From contig JAXLUJ010000009.1 of NCBI GenBank assembly GCA_046329575.1, positions 1-64,000 of the forward strand: 64,000 nt of DNA, given 5' to 3'. The notes beneath the pieces are model-generated. The model had not been told where the DNA came from, ran no database searches, and worked only from the letters and a program-made list of their open reading frames with translations. Below are positions 1-10,502 of the stretch, piece after piece. The DNA comes from UBA1941 sp046329575 (GTDB lineage: Bacteria > Bacteroidota > Bacteroidia > Chitinophagales > LD1). The position numbers were made by a program, and so were the translations under genes. Numbering within the stretch: position 1 is the stretch's first letter; every line of letters begins with the position of its first letter.

Positions 1-3000
1 GGAACGGGACCGGATGCCGTAAAAGCATAACTGCTGGAAGCTGACGGCGAATCAATGAACTGAGGTGGATTGCCATACTCCCACACAAAATGATTAATAG
101 CGCCATCGCCAGGAACAGAAATACTGTTCACATGGGTAGGAATACCAATGCAATTCGAATCGTTGTTGAAATTAGCAACAGGAAGACGGTTTACACGAAC
201 TTTGATACAAGCCGTATCGGCGCAGAACGCATCTTTCACAATGGCGCAGGCATTGTAAGTACCAAATGCAGGGTAGGTATAATTGATATTGTTCTGATTC
301 ACAAAATCCCAAATTCCATCGGGTTGCAGATCCCAGTTTACTGAATCGATAGGCGCAGTAGTACCTGCTGTAGAATTGTTAACCAAATTAATGGCTTCAC
401 CCAAACAAAGTATGGAATCGGTGGTGTTGATTACTGCTGAAGGAACGTCGTAAACGGCAACATTGGTAATCAGCGTATCGAAACAACCAACAGAGTCGAT
501 CACCGTTAATTTAACCGGATTTACCGCATTCACACTACTGAAATAATGGATTGGATTTCTCGTATTATCAGTGAGAGGCGCGGTTAGGAAAGTCCAGTTC
601 CAGTCTTGAATTCCTACAGTTCCTTTAACTGAAGCATCGGTAAAGCGAGCAGCATTGTTTACGCAGGCTGTGTTCACGGTGAACTGAGCATCGGGGTTTG
701 CATAAACAATTACCGGGCGGGTAGAATCAGCCGAACAGCCGAATTGATCGGTAACAGTCAATTTTACGTTACGAACACCGGCTGCAGGATACTGAAAGCT
801 GGTATTGCCCATGGTGTAAGACGTATCGCTGGTAGCCGACGGTAAACTATACTGCCAGAATTCACTGGTCAATACCCCGGTTCCGGCTACAGTAAGGTCA
901 GTAAAGTTAGTCGTACTTCCAAAGCATACCGAATCGGCCCGGAATGCCGCAATTGGTGCACGCCTTACTACAACTTTAATGATGGTATCTTTACAGCAGT
1001 GCCCGCTATTGCAAACTGTTAATCGAACATTATAAGAACCACTGGAAGCATATACGTGACATGGGTCTGATTGAATTGAATCGGATGTGCCGTCGCCGAA
1101 ATTCCAATAGTTGTTTATGATAGCTCCAATGGAAGTGGCTGACTGATTATGGAAACAAGTACTGTCGCCATTACAAACGGTATCGAACGAAAATGAAGCC
1201 AAAGGAGGAGCGGCAATACACGCTGAACCAAAAGCCGTATCACGACAGCCGGTGGCATTCGCAACTATTAATCGGGTGTTGTAACATCCAGTATCCGGGA
1301 AAAGGAAAGTTGGCGTTTTACCGGTTCCTGTGCCAATGCCTCCAAAATTCCAGGTGTAACTATTAATGGTGTCGGTTATGTAAGTAGATGTGGAAACAAA
1401 GTGACTATTAAAGCCTTTACAAACCGTATCGGCTGTAAAGGAAGCCGTAACGTCGGAAACTGTGATACGCACGGTATCGGATTTCTGACAACCATGAACA
1501 TCAGTAATAGTTAAAAAATAATCAGTGGTTACTAACGGATTTACCGTTGGATTGCAGGTGGTTGGATTGGTGATCTGATAAAGTGGAGACCACGAACAGG
1601 AAACCCCTCCGGTTCCGTTCAATACCAAACTATTACCTAAGCAAAGTTTTTTGTCAGTGCCTGCATTGGCGGTTGGTGCTGCAAAAACTTGTATTCTTCT
1701 GGTAGCGGTGTCCTTGCAACCAAAGGTGTCTGTTACAATAATGGTTGGATTAAACGTACCCACATTGTTATAAACGTGAGATGGGGCATTTAGTGCAGAC
1801 GTGTTATTTGCTCCACTGGCAGGATCGTTGAAATTCCAATTAAAAACCGAAAGGTAGGTTCGCGGATCTACATAAATGGAATTAACCGAATGATTAACAT
1901 TCAATGGCGTACAGCCCACTGTGTCAGAAACCAGCATGGATATATCCGGTTTTCGGGAAATATAGATGCTATCCGATTTTTCCTTATAGCATCCGGCGCT
2001 GTTGCGAACACCATGACGAACTACATACCATCCCGGCGCATTGTATTGGTGGCAGGCGGTTGGGGTAGGGGTCACACTATCGGCCGGAGTGCCGTCGCCC
2101 CAATACCAGAAATATTTACTTATGGTCACATTTGGCGACAATGTATCACGGCTTTGGTCGAAAAAGCATATCCTGCCTTTATCACAAACGCGATTCAGCA
2201 TTTTGAAATTTACAATCGGAGAATCTACTACCGCTATCGCATTGTTTCTAGGGTTAACGGTATCATTACATCCTGAACCTACCAGATATAATGTGGCTGG
2301 GCAATAAGCCGTTTGACATATTCTAACCGTAGTATCTAATACTGTTGGGAAACTATCGCTGCCTACAGGAGTAATGTTAGGGAATGAAATAATAGGTCCA
2401 CAACCCAGGATGAGGTAGGCGGCAAATGTTTTTACCGTTGAAAGATGATATTTTACATCCTGGCAAGGACAACCGGAATTATTCGATGTAGTGAGAGATG
2501 CATAAGGCCCATCAATGGTGATAACCTTTTTAACCGCTGTATCTACACATTGGTCATTGTCCTTAATAGTTAGTGTAATGGTGAATTTACCCGCATCGGA
2601 AAATATATGTTTAGGTTGAAATTCCGGAGATATGTTCGACCCATCGCCAAAATTCCAGAAGTACTGCAATGAACTTCCTGTAGAACAATTGAAGAAGGAA
2701 TCTAACAGTGGCGGACAAGCTCCAACCGAGTCAGCTATACGGAAACAAGCGTGAGGATTTCTTACATAAACAGTATGACAAACTGAATCTGGACACAAGT
2801 TCAATGAATCAAAAGTATATAGGCAAATCCGCTTTAAACCTTCCGTTGTAAAATTGGCAGTAAAGTTTCTTGAGGTGCTGTCGGTATAAACCGCATTTGG
2901 GCCAGCCGTCCATTTGTAGCGCGCTATAATACCGGTTGAGGTATTTGTGAATACGAACGGATGCGGACTATTGGTGCAAGTGGTATCGTCTGATGACTGA

Positions 3001-5873
3001 AAGGATGCCGTGATCACGTTAGGATTTACTATCCGGGTAGCGGTATAATTACAACCTTCCCGTGAGGTTACATTTAGTGTAATTGCAAACGGTCCAAGTG
3101 TATTATAGGTAAACTGTGGATTTGGTGTCACATTCACATGGGTACCTGAAATACCATTGGTATAGTATGAAGAAGTTACAGTAGTGAATTGGGGAGTGAT
3201 GGTAGTGGAGGTAACGTTTACCGTTAAAGGAGTACAACCATAGTCGCGGTCTACCGTAAAACTCGCGGTAACTGAAGTGGCAGTATCGCGGAAGTTAGCC
3301 AATACGGTATCATGGCAACCACTTGGATAAGTAATTTGCATGGCTACCTGATAAATTCCAGCAGTTAATCGGGTAAAGCTGAAGGTACTGTCGGTGCCGG
3401 CATTAGCCCCTGTAAATTGAATACCATCGGCGGTATTTATATCCCAATCATAAGTGTATCCTGAAGTATTAGTTCCTGGAGGAATAACCGCACGTACCGT
3501 ATTCGAAAAAGGCACACAACCCCGAGATTGCAACTGCGTAAGGTTTGTAATCGGGCATGAAATCTTTAATGTTCCTTTTTTGGTATGAGTACAACCGGTG
3601 GTGTCATTATACGCATCCATTCTAACAAAATAACAGCCGCAGCCCGGAAAATCAACAAATGTATCTCTGGAGGTAATCACCGTGGAATCCGTTGCAGTGG
3701 AATCCGCGCAACTGTTGTAAACTACCCATCTGATGCTGGTAGCCTGTCTGCTTTTGTCGTAAAGATATTTCCGGAAAGGGAATCCACATTTGGTAGAATC
3801 CACAAAATTGGCCGCGGGGGCATTTACTTTAACAGGCGTGAGCTGCAACGTATCTGAACTGCAGCCATTATCATTATAGAAAATCTTCGGTATAAAATCG
3901 CCAAAGTTCTGATACTGGTGCGATATACTGAAGTCGAGTTTCACTAAGGTGTCGCTTACAATAGTGGTATCGCGGAAGAATATCACCCGATGCGAATCCA
4001 CAGGGTATTCCGGTATTAATCCAAAATTATCAAACGGCTTGAAATTAGGAGAGGCACAACTCATAGTGGGCGTATCCACAAAGGTGACATTAAACTTCAC
4101 CATTCGCTGTTCGTAGCAAATCAGATTAGGAGTGTCGGTAACGGTAAAATTAATCTTACGACCAACTTCAACAGAATCTCTCAGGGTATCAATACACCCA
4201 CACTGGGTTTGCATGATATAGGTAAACTTAAAACATCCCGTACTCCCCAATGTGAATTTCAGCGAATCACTATTTGCAGTTGGGATGAGATTAGCACCTG
4301 GGAAATCCCAGGTTTTTGAGATGATCGGACAGCCCGGCGCAGCAGTTCTATTTACCAAAACGAAAGTGTCGCCCACACAGGCGCCCACCCGATTCTTCGT
4401 GATCCGTATTCGCAGCGGTTGCGCGATGATTACAGAATCCCTAAAAAATGATGACGCACATCCAGCCGTATCGGTTACTACAAGCGAAGCGCCAATTGCA
4501 CCAAAACTAGTTATAGGAAAACAGGCCGGCCCTATGCCAGTTTGAGATTGTCCGGTGGTAAGCGTCCATACATAGGAACATCCCGGACATGCTGCACTGT
4601 TATTGGTGAAGCAGGCCGTATCGGGCAAACTACAAAAAGTAGAATCCGGAGTTTTAAAGTTGACATTAATTTTTGTACCTACCTGAATCACCTGAATGGT
4701 GGTATCTGCACAACCACCTGAATAGTTTACTATAAGCTTCACCACATAACGGCCCTTGGTTGGGTACGAAAGATCTAATGTTGGTGGAACTCCATTTCCG
4801 GTAAGTGAACCGGTGTAAAGTGCACCGTTAACGACCCAGGAATAAGACACAGGCGGCGGTGATAAAGATCCGGGCGGGAGTAAAGTGGTATTTAATGTAT
4901 CGCAACCCGATGAAGGACTGGCAACAAACGGTGCGGCAGGAAAAGTTCCAACATCCACAATATTTGCTTTTGTTACACTGGTACTGCATCCGGTAATATT
5001 ATCGGTAACCTTTAGCGTTACACTATGGGAACCAGCCGGAAAGGTCAGAGCGGCTATAGGGGAATTGCTGGTAATCTGCGGCGAAGTGTTGGCATCAATA
5101 TACCATTCATAAGTATAGGCTCCTGCTCCTCCAATAGGTGTAGCACGAACAGTGTCGAGAAAAGGCGCAGCGCAATTGTAAGCTTTGTCAATGCTGAAAT
5201 CTGGTGTTGGCGCCGGATCTACGCAAATGGTATCTACATATCTTGAAGCCGGACAACCACAGTTGTCTCTCGCATAAATTTTGATCGGGTAGCAAGAGCC
5301 CAGATCATTTGGATAAGTATGTGTTAGGCTAGCAGGGATGTTGCCATAAAAGACTTCGGTGCTGGGTACGCCACCTGCCCAATCCACAAACATGGTATCT
5401 ACAGATGTACAGCCCGAGCCGCCAAAAGTATTCAAAGTCAATTGTGGCACTAAGTTAACCGGCAAGCCCGGACAAATCCTGCCACTGGCCGGCGTTACGG
5501 TTGCGTTTATCCTTGGCGCCCCATTCACTCGGAATGCACAGGAAACTGTTTTGGTACAGGGCACGCCATTCACCGTCACGGTCATCGATACATTGTAGCA
5601 ACCAGGAGTATTATAGAACTTTCCATAAGAACTGTTGTTCACACCTGTACCGTTCCAGGTACTTACATCGTTCGGAATAGGTCCGGAGATAGTCCACGTC
5701 CTGGAGGTAATAGAGGCTGCCGGGGAGGTGGTATCTACTATAGTTACAAAAAAAGGTGCACACCCACTACTTTGAAGCACGCGGAAGCCGCAGTTCTGAG
5801 CCTTAAGTTCCAAGGAAAAGAACAACGCACAGAATATCGCGCACTTGGTCAAAGTGTAAATCAATGATCTCAT
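1..5873 (-). CDS. Giant PKD-repeat surface protein, 3' end outside the window
   Basis: The frame starts at an ATG at 5871-5873 and stays open to base 1, about 1957 codons; the C-terminus is missing. I checked the same frame near 5222, 3056 and 59, so no net frameshift is seen. The first ~26 residues are a signal peptide ending ALFFSLELKAQ. The rest is a series of PKD/Ig-like modules, rich in paired cysteines, with recurring phrases such as VDTICVDP, TVTPASG and SLTHTYPND. Such proteins in Bacteroidota are exported by the type IX system and end in a gliding-motility-type or type A sorting domain, which would lie beyond base 1. A PorP/SprF gene lies 162 bp upstream on the same strand, which fits a cell-surface adhesin or matrix protein. 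Ligand unknown. Confidence 0.9.
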   Translation of the reverse strand, partial: MRSLIYTLTKCAIFCALFFSLELKAQNCGFRVLQSSGCAPFFVTIVDTTSPAASITSRTWTISGPIPNDVSTWNGTGVNNSSYGKFYNTPGCYNVSMTVTVNGVPCTKTVSCAFRVNGAPRINATVTPASGRICPGLPVNLVPQLTLNTFGGSGCTSVDTMFVDWAGGVPSTEVFYGNIPASLTHTYPNDLGSCYPIKIYARDNCGCPASRYVDTICVDPAPTPDFSIDKAYNCAAPFLDTVRATPIGGAGAYTYEWYIDANTSPQITSNSPIAALTFPAGSHSVTLKVTDNITGCSTSVTKANIVDVGTFPAAPFVASPSSGCDTLNTTLLPPGSLSPPPVSYSWVVNGALYTGSLTGNGVPPTLDLSYPTKGRYVVKLIVNYSGGCADTTIQVIQVGTKINVNFKTPDSTFCSLPDTACFTNNSAACPGCSYVWTLTTGQSQTGIGPACFPITSFGAIGASLVVTDTAGCASSFFRDSVIIAQPLRIRITKNRVGACVGDTFVLVNRTAAPGCPIISKTWDFPGANLIPTANSDSLKFTLGSTGCFKFTYIMQTQCGCIDTLRDSVEVGRKINFTVTDTPNLICYEQRMVKFNVTFVDTPTMSCASPNFKPFDNFGLIPEYPVDSHRVIFFRDTTIVSDTLVKLDFSISHQYQNFGDFIPKIFYNDNGCSSDTLQLTPVKVNAPAANFVDSTKCGFPFRKYLYDKSRQATSIRWVVYNSCADSTATDSTVITSRDTFVDFPGCGCYFVRMDAYNDTTGCTHTKKGTLKISCPITNLTQLQSRGCVPFSNTVRAVIPPGTNTSGYTYDWDINTADGIQFTGANAGTDSTFSFTRLTAGIYQVAMQITYPSGCHDTVLANFRDTATSVTASFTVDRDYGCTPLTVNVTSTTITPQFTTVTSSYYTNGISGTHVNVTPNPQFTYNTLGPFAITLNVTSREGCNYTATRIVNPNVITASFQSSDDTTCTNSPHPFVFTNTSTGIIARYKWTAGPNAVYTDSTSRNFTANFTTEGLKRICLYTFDSLNLCPDSVCHTVYVRNPHACFRIADSVGACPPLLDSFFNCSTGSSLQYFWNFGDGSNISPEFQPKHIFSDAGKFTITLTIKDNDQCVDTAVKKVITIDGPYASLTTSNNSGCPCQDVKYHLSTVKTFAAYLILGCGPIISFPNITPVGSDSFPTVLDTTVRICQTAYCPATLYLVGSGCNDTVNPRNNAIAVVDSPIVNFKMLNRVCDKGRICFFDQSRDTLSPNVTISKYFWYWGDGTPADSVTPTPTACHQYNAPGWYVVRHGVRNSAGCYKEKSDSIYISRKPDISMLVSDTVGCTPLNVNHSVNSIYVDPRTYLSVFNWNFNDPASGANNTSALNAPSHVYNNVGTFNPTIIVTDTFGCKDTATRRIQVFAAPTANAGTDKKLCLGNSLVLNGTGGVSCSWSPLYQITNPTTCNPTVNPLVTTDYFLTITDVHGCQKSDTVRITVSDVTASFTADTVCKGFNSHFVSTSTYITDTINSYTWNFGGIGTGTGKTPTFLFPDTGCYNTRLIVANATGCRDTAFGSACIAAPPLASFSFDTVCNGDSTCFHNQSATSIGAIINNYWNFGDGTSDSIQSDPCHVYASSGSYNVRLTVCNSGHCCKDTIIKVVVRRAPIAAFRADSVCFGSTTNFTDLTVAGTGVLTSEFWQYSLPSATSDTSYTMGNTSFQYPAAGVRNVKLTVTDQFGCSADSTRPVIVYANPDAQFTVNTACVNNAARFTDASVKGTVGIQDWNWTFLTAPLTDNTRNPIHYFSSVNAVNPVKLTVIDSVGCFDTLITNVAVYDVPSAVINTTDSILCLGEAINLVNNSTAGTTAPIDSVNWDLQPDGIWDFVNQNNINYTYPAFGTYNACAIVKDAFCADTACIKVRVNRLPVANFNNDSNCIGIPTHVNSISVPGDGAINHFVWEYGNPPQFIDSPSASSSYAFTASGPV

Positions 5874-6035
5874 CAATCCTAAATTTTAAAGCATTCTATT
5901 TTAAGAGCAATACCGACGCCACGCAGTTGCAACTTACTTGGCACAAATTAGCAAAAAATCATGGAAATGCCGGTATGGAATTGTTAGTAAATTCCCCATT
6001 AACAACATTCTTGCCAAATCACATTACCTATTAAA

Positions 6036-7034
6036 TTAAAACCGCGCGCAACGCGTAATGGTGTAAGGTCCCGGATCTTTTTTCTTCAGAATATATTGAA
6101 GACCAACCTCTATGGCTCCAAAACCCTGATTGGCTCTGGAAAGGTTGCTGACGTTTACATCGCAAGCCACCCCTAAGAGCACTCCGTATAATTCTAATTT
6201 TACCTGAGGGATAACCGCATCCGGAGTAGGCCGCCCAAAACGCGTTCCCAAACCAAAACTGAAAGAATTACGGCTATTATAGATATCGCCAAAAATATAT
6301 TGGGCACACGCAGCCACATTTACCTGCATGGCACTTCCTTGCATCAGGAACATAGCAGTTGGCACTACGTTAAAACGATCTTTAATAGCCACCTGGGCGC
6401 CTCCGCTGGCGATATACTTGGGTTTTACCCTGTCAGAACTATAGCCGAAATTGTCTTTAGGCTGAACAATATGAGCATAGGCAAATCCGAGATACATGTT
6501 CAATCTTTTCTGAAATGCCACATGATAGCGCAATCCCACTGTGGCATCCAGTCCGGTAATGTTCTTCCCGATAGTCTCCGGAATACCATCAGAATATTTC
6601 TTTGTTCCGCCTTCAAATCCTTTTATCCAAAAATCGCCCTGAAGTCCCAGTGCGATCGAATGTTTGGTGCGGTAGCCAAATGATTTGGAATAACACAAAC
6701 TGAGTTGCGAAAGTGTAGTGGTTAATCCTAAATCACCCGCACGGTCGCGAAGTACTGAAACCCCTAAACCCAGATAATCGCCCTTTAATTTCTTCTTCAG
6801 CAGCGAAACATCGGCCTGCAAACCGTAGGTTTCAAATTTTGTTTTACCAAATGAAGAATTCACTGCACTCCATTGGTTACGATAAATTACGCCAACGCGA
6901 AAATCGCCTTCGAAAAACCCTGTCATCGCAGGATTCAAATACAACGGCATGAAATGAAATTGCGAGAAATGGGGATCCTGCGCCTGAAGGCGTACCACCA
7001 ACCCCAGAACTAAAACGATTATGATCTTTTTCAT
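6036..7034 (-). CDS. PorP/SprF family type IX secretion outer-membrane protein
   Basis: A 332-residue protein with a signal peptide (about residues 1-18, ending VVRLQA). It is followed by the family hallmark QDPHFSQFHFMPLYLNPAMT, where the N-terminus mentions few landmarks beyond 'SQF...YLNPA.TG'. The remainder alternates short beta strands and turns, as expected for an outer-membrane barrel (GDYLGLGVSVLRDRAGDLG, IALGLQGDFW). PorP/SprF proteins pair with very large type B-signal proteins and help their export or anchoring. Here it follows the SprB-like gene by 17 bp and precedes the giant PKD gene, so the three probably form one surface-assembly unit. The family call is strong; the partner assignment is inference. 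Confidence 0.93.
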   Translation of the reverse strand: MKKIIIVLVLGLVVRLQAQDPHFSQFHFMPLYLNPAMTGFFEGDFRVGVIYRNQWSAVNSSFGKTKFETYGLQADVSLLKKKLKGDYLGLGVSVLRDRAGDLGLTTTLSQLSLCYSKSFGYRTKHSIALGLQGDFWIKGFEGGTKKYSDGIPETIGKNITGLDATVGLRYHVAFQKRLNMYLGFAYAHIVQPKDNFGYSSDRVKPKYIASGGAQVAIKDRFNVVPTAMFLMQGSAMQVNVAACAQYIFGDIYNSRNSFSFGLGTRFGRPTPDAVIPQVKLELYGVLLGVACDVNVSNLSRANQGFGAIEVGLQYILKKKDPGPYTITRCARF

Positions 7035-7051
7035 TTTGGATATAGTTTAGG

Positions 7052-9037
7052 TTACCGTACTAATGAAACGTTACCCTCTTCTTTCTTTGGATTGCTGTCG
7101 CCAAAAACGTAATACTCCAGCACATAAGCGAATACCGCAGTTGGCAGCGTCTCAGGGCCTAAGGCCGGATTATTGCCGCTCCACTGAAAGTCAAGGTCAG
7201 TAGATTCGAATACCTTATTGCCCCAACGATCATAAACCCATACATGCACTTTTTCAACTCCTACCTTAAAGCGCAGATGAAAATTGTCGTTTATACCATC
7301 ACCGTTTGGTGTAAACAAATTGGGGACATATAAAATCAAAGTGTCGGGTATCACATTGATGGTAATACTATCCATCGATATACAATTCTTGCCTATGGTA
7401 CTGGTAACGTAATAGGTAATCGTATCCTGGGGTTGAACATACACCACCTGATCGTTCTCGCTGCCATAAATATATGGCGACCATGTAACTGTGGAAGGTG
7501 GGAAAGTAGTGTTCAGTACAATACGTGTGTTTTGTCCTTTATAGATACTGGTATGGTCGGTTTCCAGATAAGAGGAAATGTTATAACCCGGAACAGCAGA
7601 GGTGAGAATGAGGTTGCAATTACCATTATTCGAAACCGTTACGGTATAATTCCCCGGGCCTAAATTGGTGACGCTGGCAGATGTCTTTCCATTTGACCAT
7701 AAGTATTTGAATGGACCATCATTCGATGTCATTACTACACTCAAGCGTCCATTTTGATCGGCACCGCAAATGGTGTCAGAGGGAATCATATAGCCTGTAG
7801 GCGTCCCGGTACTTCCTATAGTTACGCGGCCGGAATCAATACAACCATTTTGATCGGTCACGATTAAACCCACAGTATCCGGAGCAGTAAGATTAGTAAG
7901 ACTATCGGCCACGGTGCTGCCATTGCTCCATAAAAAGCTGAATGGAGCAGTGCCTCCGGTGATCACCGCAACTGCCTTCCCATTTGATTGTGAACAATTG
8001 TCGTTGTATCCGGTAAGTACGAGATTTAGTGCCGATTGTGGTCCGTTCACTTTTATAGGAGTGTCAATTGCCCCACAGCCATTACCCGAAACACTAAACG
8101 TATAGGTACCTGCGCTTAACCCCACTGCCGAATCGGTATGATTTAAAGCATCATGGCTCCAGGAATAAGAGCAACCGCCTGAACAATTATTTACATTCAC
8201 GTGGATACTTCCATTACTTCCACCGGCGCAACCGATATTTCCAATGGTGATAGCGCCAAAAGATGGCGGCACAGAACCTTGGTCGGTAAGCACAATATTT
8301 TTTACCGAATCGCTGCAGCCGGTAATCAAATCATCCACAATAAAAATATAGGTTCCGGGGCCCGCGTTGGGTAGCGTGGTGGTACCTGTGCTAACCTGCG
8401 CCACCGCTCCATTTTTCAAGAATGTAAAACGCATTACCGAACCTTGCCCGGCGCAGTTGATTACTCCACTATTTTGACCACAATCAGGTTGTACTATACT
8501 TACCAGTGATGCCAGTACTTTGATAACCGAAATCGTTTGCTGCTCAGTGGCTGCACAAGCGCCCACACCACTGGATACAGTATAATTATGATTTCCCTGT
8601 GGAGGAGTTCGGGTTATGGAATTTCCATTGATGGTACCGGTAATATCACCGCCGCTCCAGGTAAAAGTTCCCGTTCCTCCGGATGCGCTTAACGTTACAC
8701 TGCCGCCTACACAAATCGTGTCGTTCGGACTATAAGTAATGGTAATATTCGGGGCGGGATCTTCAACAATATTTAAAAAGGCTACGGTGCTGTCAGTTGG
8801 TCCCGAATAAACAGTAACCTGATACGCGCCGGCCGATAAGTTGGAAACACTATCGGTGATATCGCCGGTGCTCCATAAAAAAGTGTAGGGTAGCGAACCG
8901 CCAAAAGGTGTGGCTACGGCCGATCCATCGGCATGGCCGCAACTGGCATTGTGTGTATTGATGACGGTATTCACCTGGGCGAATGATCCAACTGTACCGG
9001 CACACAATACCAGTAACAGAAGTAATTTCTTTGTCAT
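7052..9037 (-). CDS. SprB-like repeat protein with gliding-motility C-terminal domain
   Basis: I place the start at the ATG at 9037 (661 residues), because an ideal signal peptide follows (MTKKLLLLLVLCAGTVGSFA); the open frame continues 12 codons upstream to 9073 with no signal. Repeated modules of SprB type contain LWSTGD, LWSNGS and LWSNGK followed by NL..G.Y.VTV. The last ~90 residues match the gliding-motility-associated (CHU_C) C-terminal domain: VPNLFTPNGDGINDNFHL and VWVYDRWGNKVFES. That domain is a type B signal for T9SS export. Its partner PorP/SprF gene is directly downstream. It is probably a surface adhesin; the substrate is unknown. Confidence 0.92.
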   Translation of the reverse strand: MTKKLLLLLVLCAGTVGSFAQVNTVINTHNASCGHADGSAVATPFGGSLPYTFLWSTGDITDSVSNLSAGAYQVTVYSGPTDSTVAFLNIVEDPAPNITITYSPNDTICVGGSVTLSASGGTGTFTWSGGDITGTINGNSITRTPPQGNHNYTVSSGVGACAATEQQTISVIKVLASLVSIVQPDCGQNSGVINCAGQGSVMRFTFLKNGAVAQVSTGTTTLPNAGPGTYIFIVDDLITGCSDSVKNIVLTDQGSVPPSFGAITIGNIGCAGGSNGSIHVNVNNCSGGCSYSWSHDALNHTDSAVGLSAGTYTFSVSGNGCGAIDTPIKVNGPQSALNLVLTGYNDNCSQSNGKAVAVITGGTAPFSFLWSNGSTVADSLTNLTAPDTVGLIVTDQNGCIDSGRVTIGSTGTPTGYMIPSDTICGADQNGRLSVVMTSNDGPFKYLWSNGKTSASVTNLGPGNYTVTVSNNGNCNLILTSAVPGYNISSYLETDHTSIYKGQNTRIVLNTTFPPSTVTWSPYIYGSENDQVVYVQPQDTITYYVTSTIGKNCISMDSITINVIPDTLILYVPNLFTPNGDGINDNFHLRFKVGVEKVHVWVYDRWGNKVFESTDLDFQWSGNNPALGPETLPTAVFAYVLEYYVFGDSNPKKEEGNVSLVR

Positions 9038-9109
9038 GTATGGTTGGATTTCAATTCTAACAATAGTAGTCATTTAGACGGATTTCCTTATAAAAGGTTG
9101 CCGTGATTT

Positions 9110-9964
9110 TTATCGCATCCACCTTGGGAAAAAAGAAACCGGAAGTTCCCCCTTCGGCTTTTGGAACGCTTCGAGCCGCAAAAAGATTAGCCCGGCAAGT
9201 ATCTCGAATGAAGGTATTCGCATCACAAGCAGATTGAGAGCACAGAATAGAATGGCCAGGTAAAAAAGGGCCGTGTCCCATTTTTTAGTGAAAAAACCGA
9301 CCCAAAAACATGCCTGAAGCAGTGCCGCCGCAATGAGAAGCGCCTGAGCAGCTTCTGGGTGAATAATGAAATAACGAAGGAATGAAGCATGCCAGGTAGA
9401 AGCATCGGTATAAAGAAATGAGGCATGTTGGGCTTTTAAAATGTTAACCATCTGTTGGGGCTGAAACAAACCGCCGCGCAAAAACTTCCAGGCAAAGGCA
9501 GAACTGAATATGAAAAGAAAATAATAACGAGCACCTTCAGCAATTAGTGGAAATTGTTTTGAACCGCTAAACCAGAATGGAATACTGCCTAAAAGAAGCA
9601 TAACCAGGCCATGGAAATGATGGCCTGAATAAATGCCGAATGTGATCATATAAAGCGCGATCAGAATGGTATAACAAAATGCCCACCACCTTCGGCTTTC
9701 GGTCAAAAAATGGGCCGCCGCTATCACAAAAAAAAGCAGCACATCAAACGTCGCCGGTAAAAATGGGGTTTGCGTAAGGGTTTGTGGAATACGGTAATGA
9801 AGCAAGAACCAATAAGTGATATCAGTGGATGGATAAACCAATACCGGACGAAGCAACGAAGACAACATGGCACTATTTACGAAATAGTAGAGCTGAACCA
9901 CAAAGGCAAAACTGAAGAACCAGCGCGCCAGTTGATCGGAAACAGCGGAATTATTCGTTTTCAT
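9110..9964 (-). CDS. Multi-pass membrane protein of unknown function
   Basis: 284 residues with about six to seven hydrophobic segments (for example FFSFAFVVQLYYFVNSAML, VLLFFVIAAAHFL, LLIAAALLQACFWVGFF, LAILFCALNLLVM). A conserved-looking His-rich turn GHHFHGL lies near residue 115, between two membrane segments. The start codon lies inside the 3' end of the upstream gene (14-bp overlap), so the two are translationally linked. The layout resembles HTTM or DoxX-like membrane proteins, but I do not recognise a family. The partner gene and the lipoprotein upstream may form one transcription unit. Confidence 0.8.
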   Translation of the reverse strand: MKTNNSAVSDQLARWFFSFAFVVQLYYFVNSAMLSSLLRPVLVYPSTDITYWFLLHYRIPQTLTQTPFLPATFDVLLFFVIAAAHFLTESRRWWAFCYTILIALYMITFGIYSGHHFHGLVMLLLGSIPFWFSGSKQFPLIAEGARYYFLFIFSSAFAWKFLRGGLFQPQQMVNILKAQHASFLYTDASTWHASFLRYFIIHPEAAQALLIAAALLQACFWVGFFTKKWDTALFYLAILFCALNLLVMRIPSFEILAGLIFLRLEAFQKPKGELPVSFFPRWMR

Positions 9965-10496
9965 GGAATATAGTGTCAGTATTAATCGCCTTCACATTGC
10001 CATCCCGCTGATAGGCTACAATGGTTTTGGTTGCTGTAATTTCGGGCGAAGTAATCATCCGCATATCGGCCACATATTCCAGCAGCCACTTTGGATATCG
10101 GGCCGCGCTGGCCGAATCGTTTAGGATTCCTGAAACAGATGCCTCGGGAAGATGTGAACGGGTAGTAAAATTTTTTAGATGCATGGCTACAGGATCCCTG
10201 AAATGATTTCTTTTTAAACGATCGAACCACCCCAAACTGCCCCAAATGATCTGAGTTTGGTGATCGCGCCACAAACTACCCTGAAGTTGCCGGCCGGAAA
10301 CTGTAATCTGATAGGTATCAAAAGTGTCGCGATACTGATAAACAGAAGAATACATTCCGTAATGAAAAAATGGGAAATTCTCTCTTTGTAAGAAGGTGAA
10401 AAAGAACTGTAGGAAAATAAAGGCGGCTACTGCAACAAACAGAACTTTACTTTCCCTAAAAAGCCGGAACAAATACGTTTCGCGCAGGTGCTTCAC
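9951..10496 (-). CDS. Membrane-anchored protein of unknown function
   Basis: 181 residues: a short basic N-terminus, one membrane segment (residues ~18-36, VLFVAVAAFIFLQFFFTFL), then a soluble domain probably outside the cytoplasm. I recognise no domain. It overlaps the multi-pass protein gene downstream by 14 bp and starts 6 bp after the lipoprotein gene ends, which argues for co-expression and perhaps a complex. No catalytic motif is visible. Confidence 0.8.
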   Translation of the reverse strand: MKHLRETYLFRLFRESKVLFVAVAAFIFLQFFFTFLQRENFPFFHYGMYSSVYQYRDTFDTYQITVSGRQLQGSLWRDHQTQIIWGSLGWFDRLKRNHFRDPVAMHLKNFTTRSHLPEASVSGILNDSASAARYPKWLLEYVADMRMITSPEITATKTIVAYQRDGNVKAINTDTIFHENE

Positions 10497-10502
10497 CAGG
10501 CC

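Noticed and set aside
90..5598. Plus-strand open frames over the region of the giant PKD gene
   Set aside because: They lie opposite a single continuous minus-strand frame with clear PKD sequence and a signal peptide; translations show no domain.
9057..9426. Short minus-strand frames overlapping the multi-pass protein and the SprB-like gene start
   Set aside because: They are out-of-frame shadows of 9110-9964 and lack family features.
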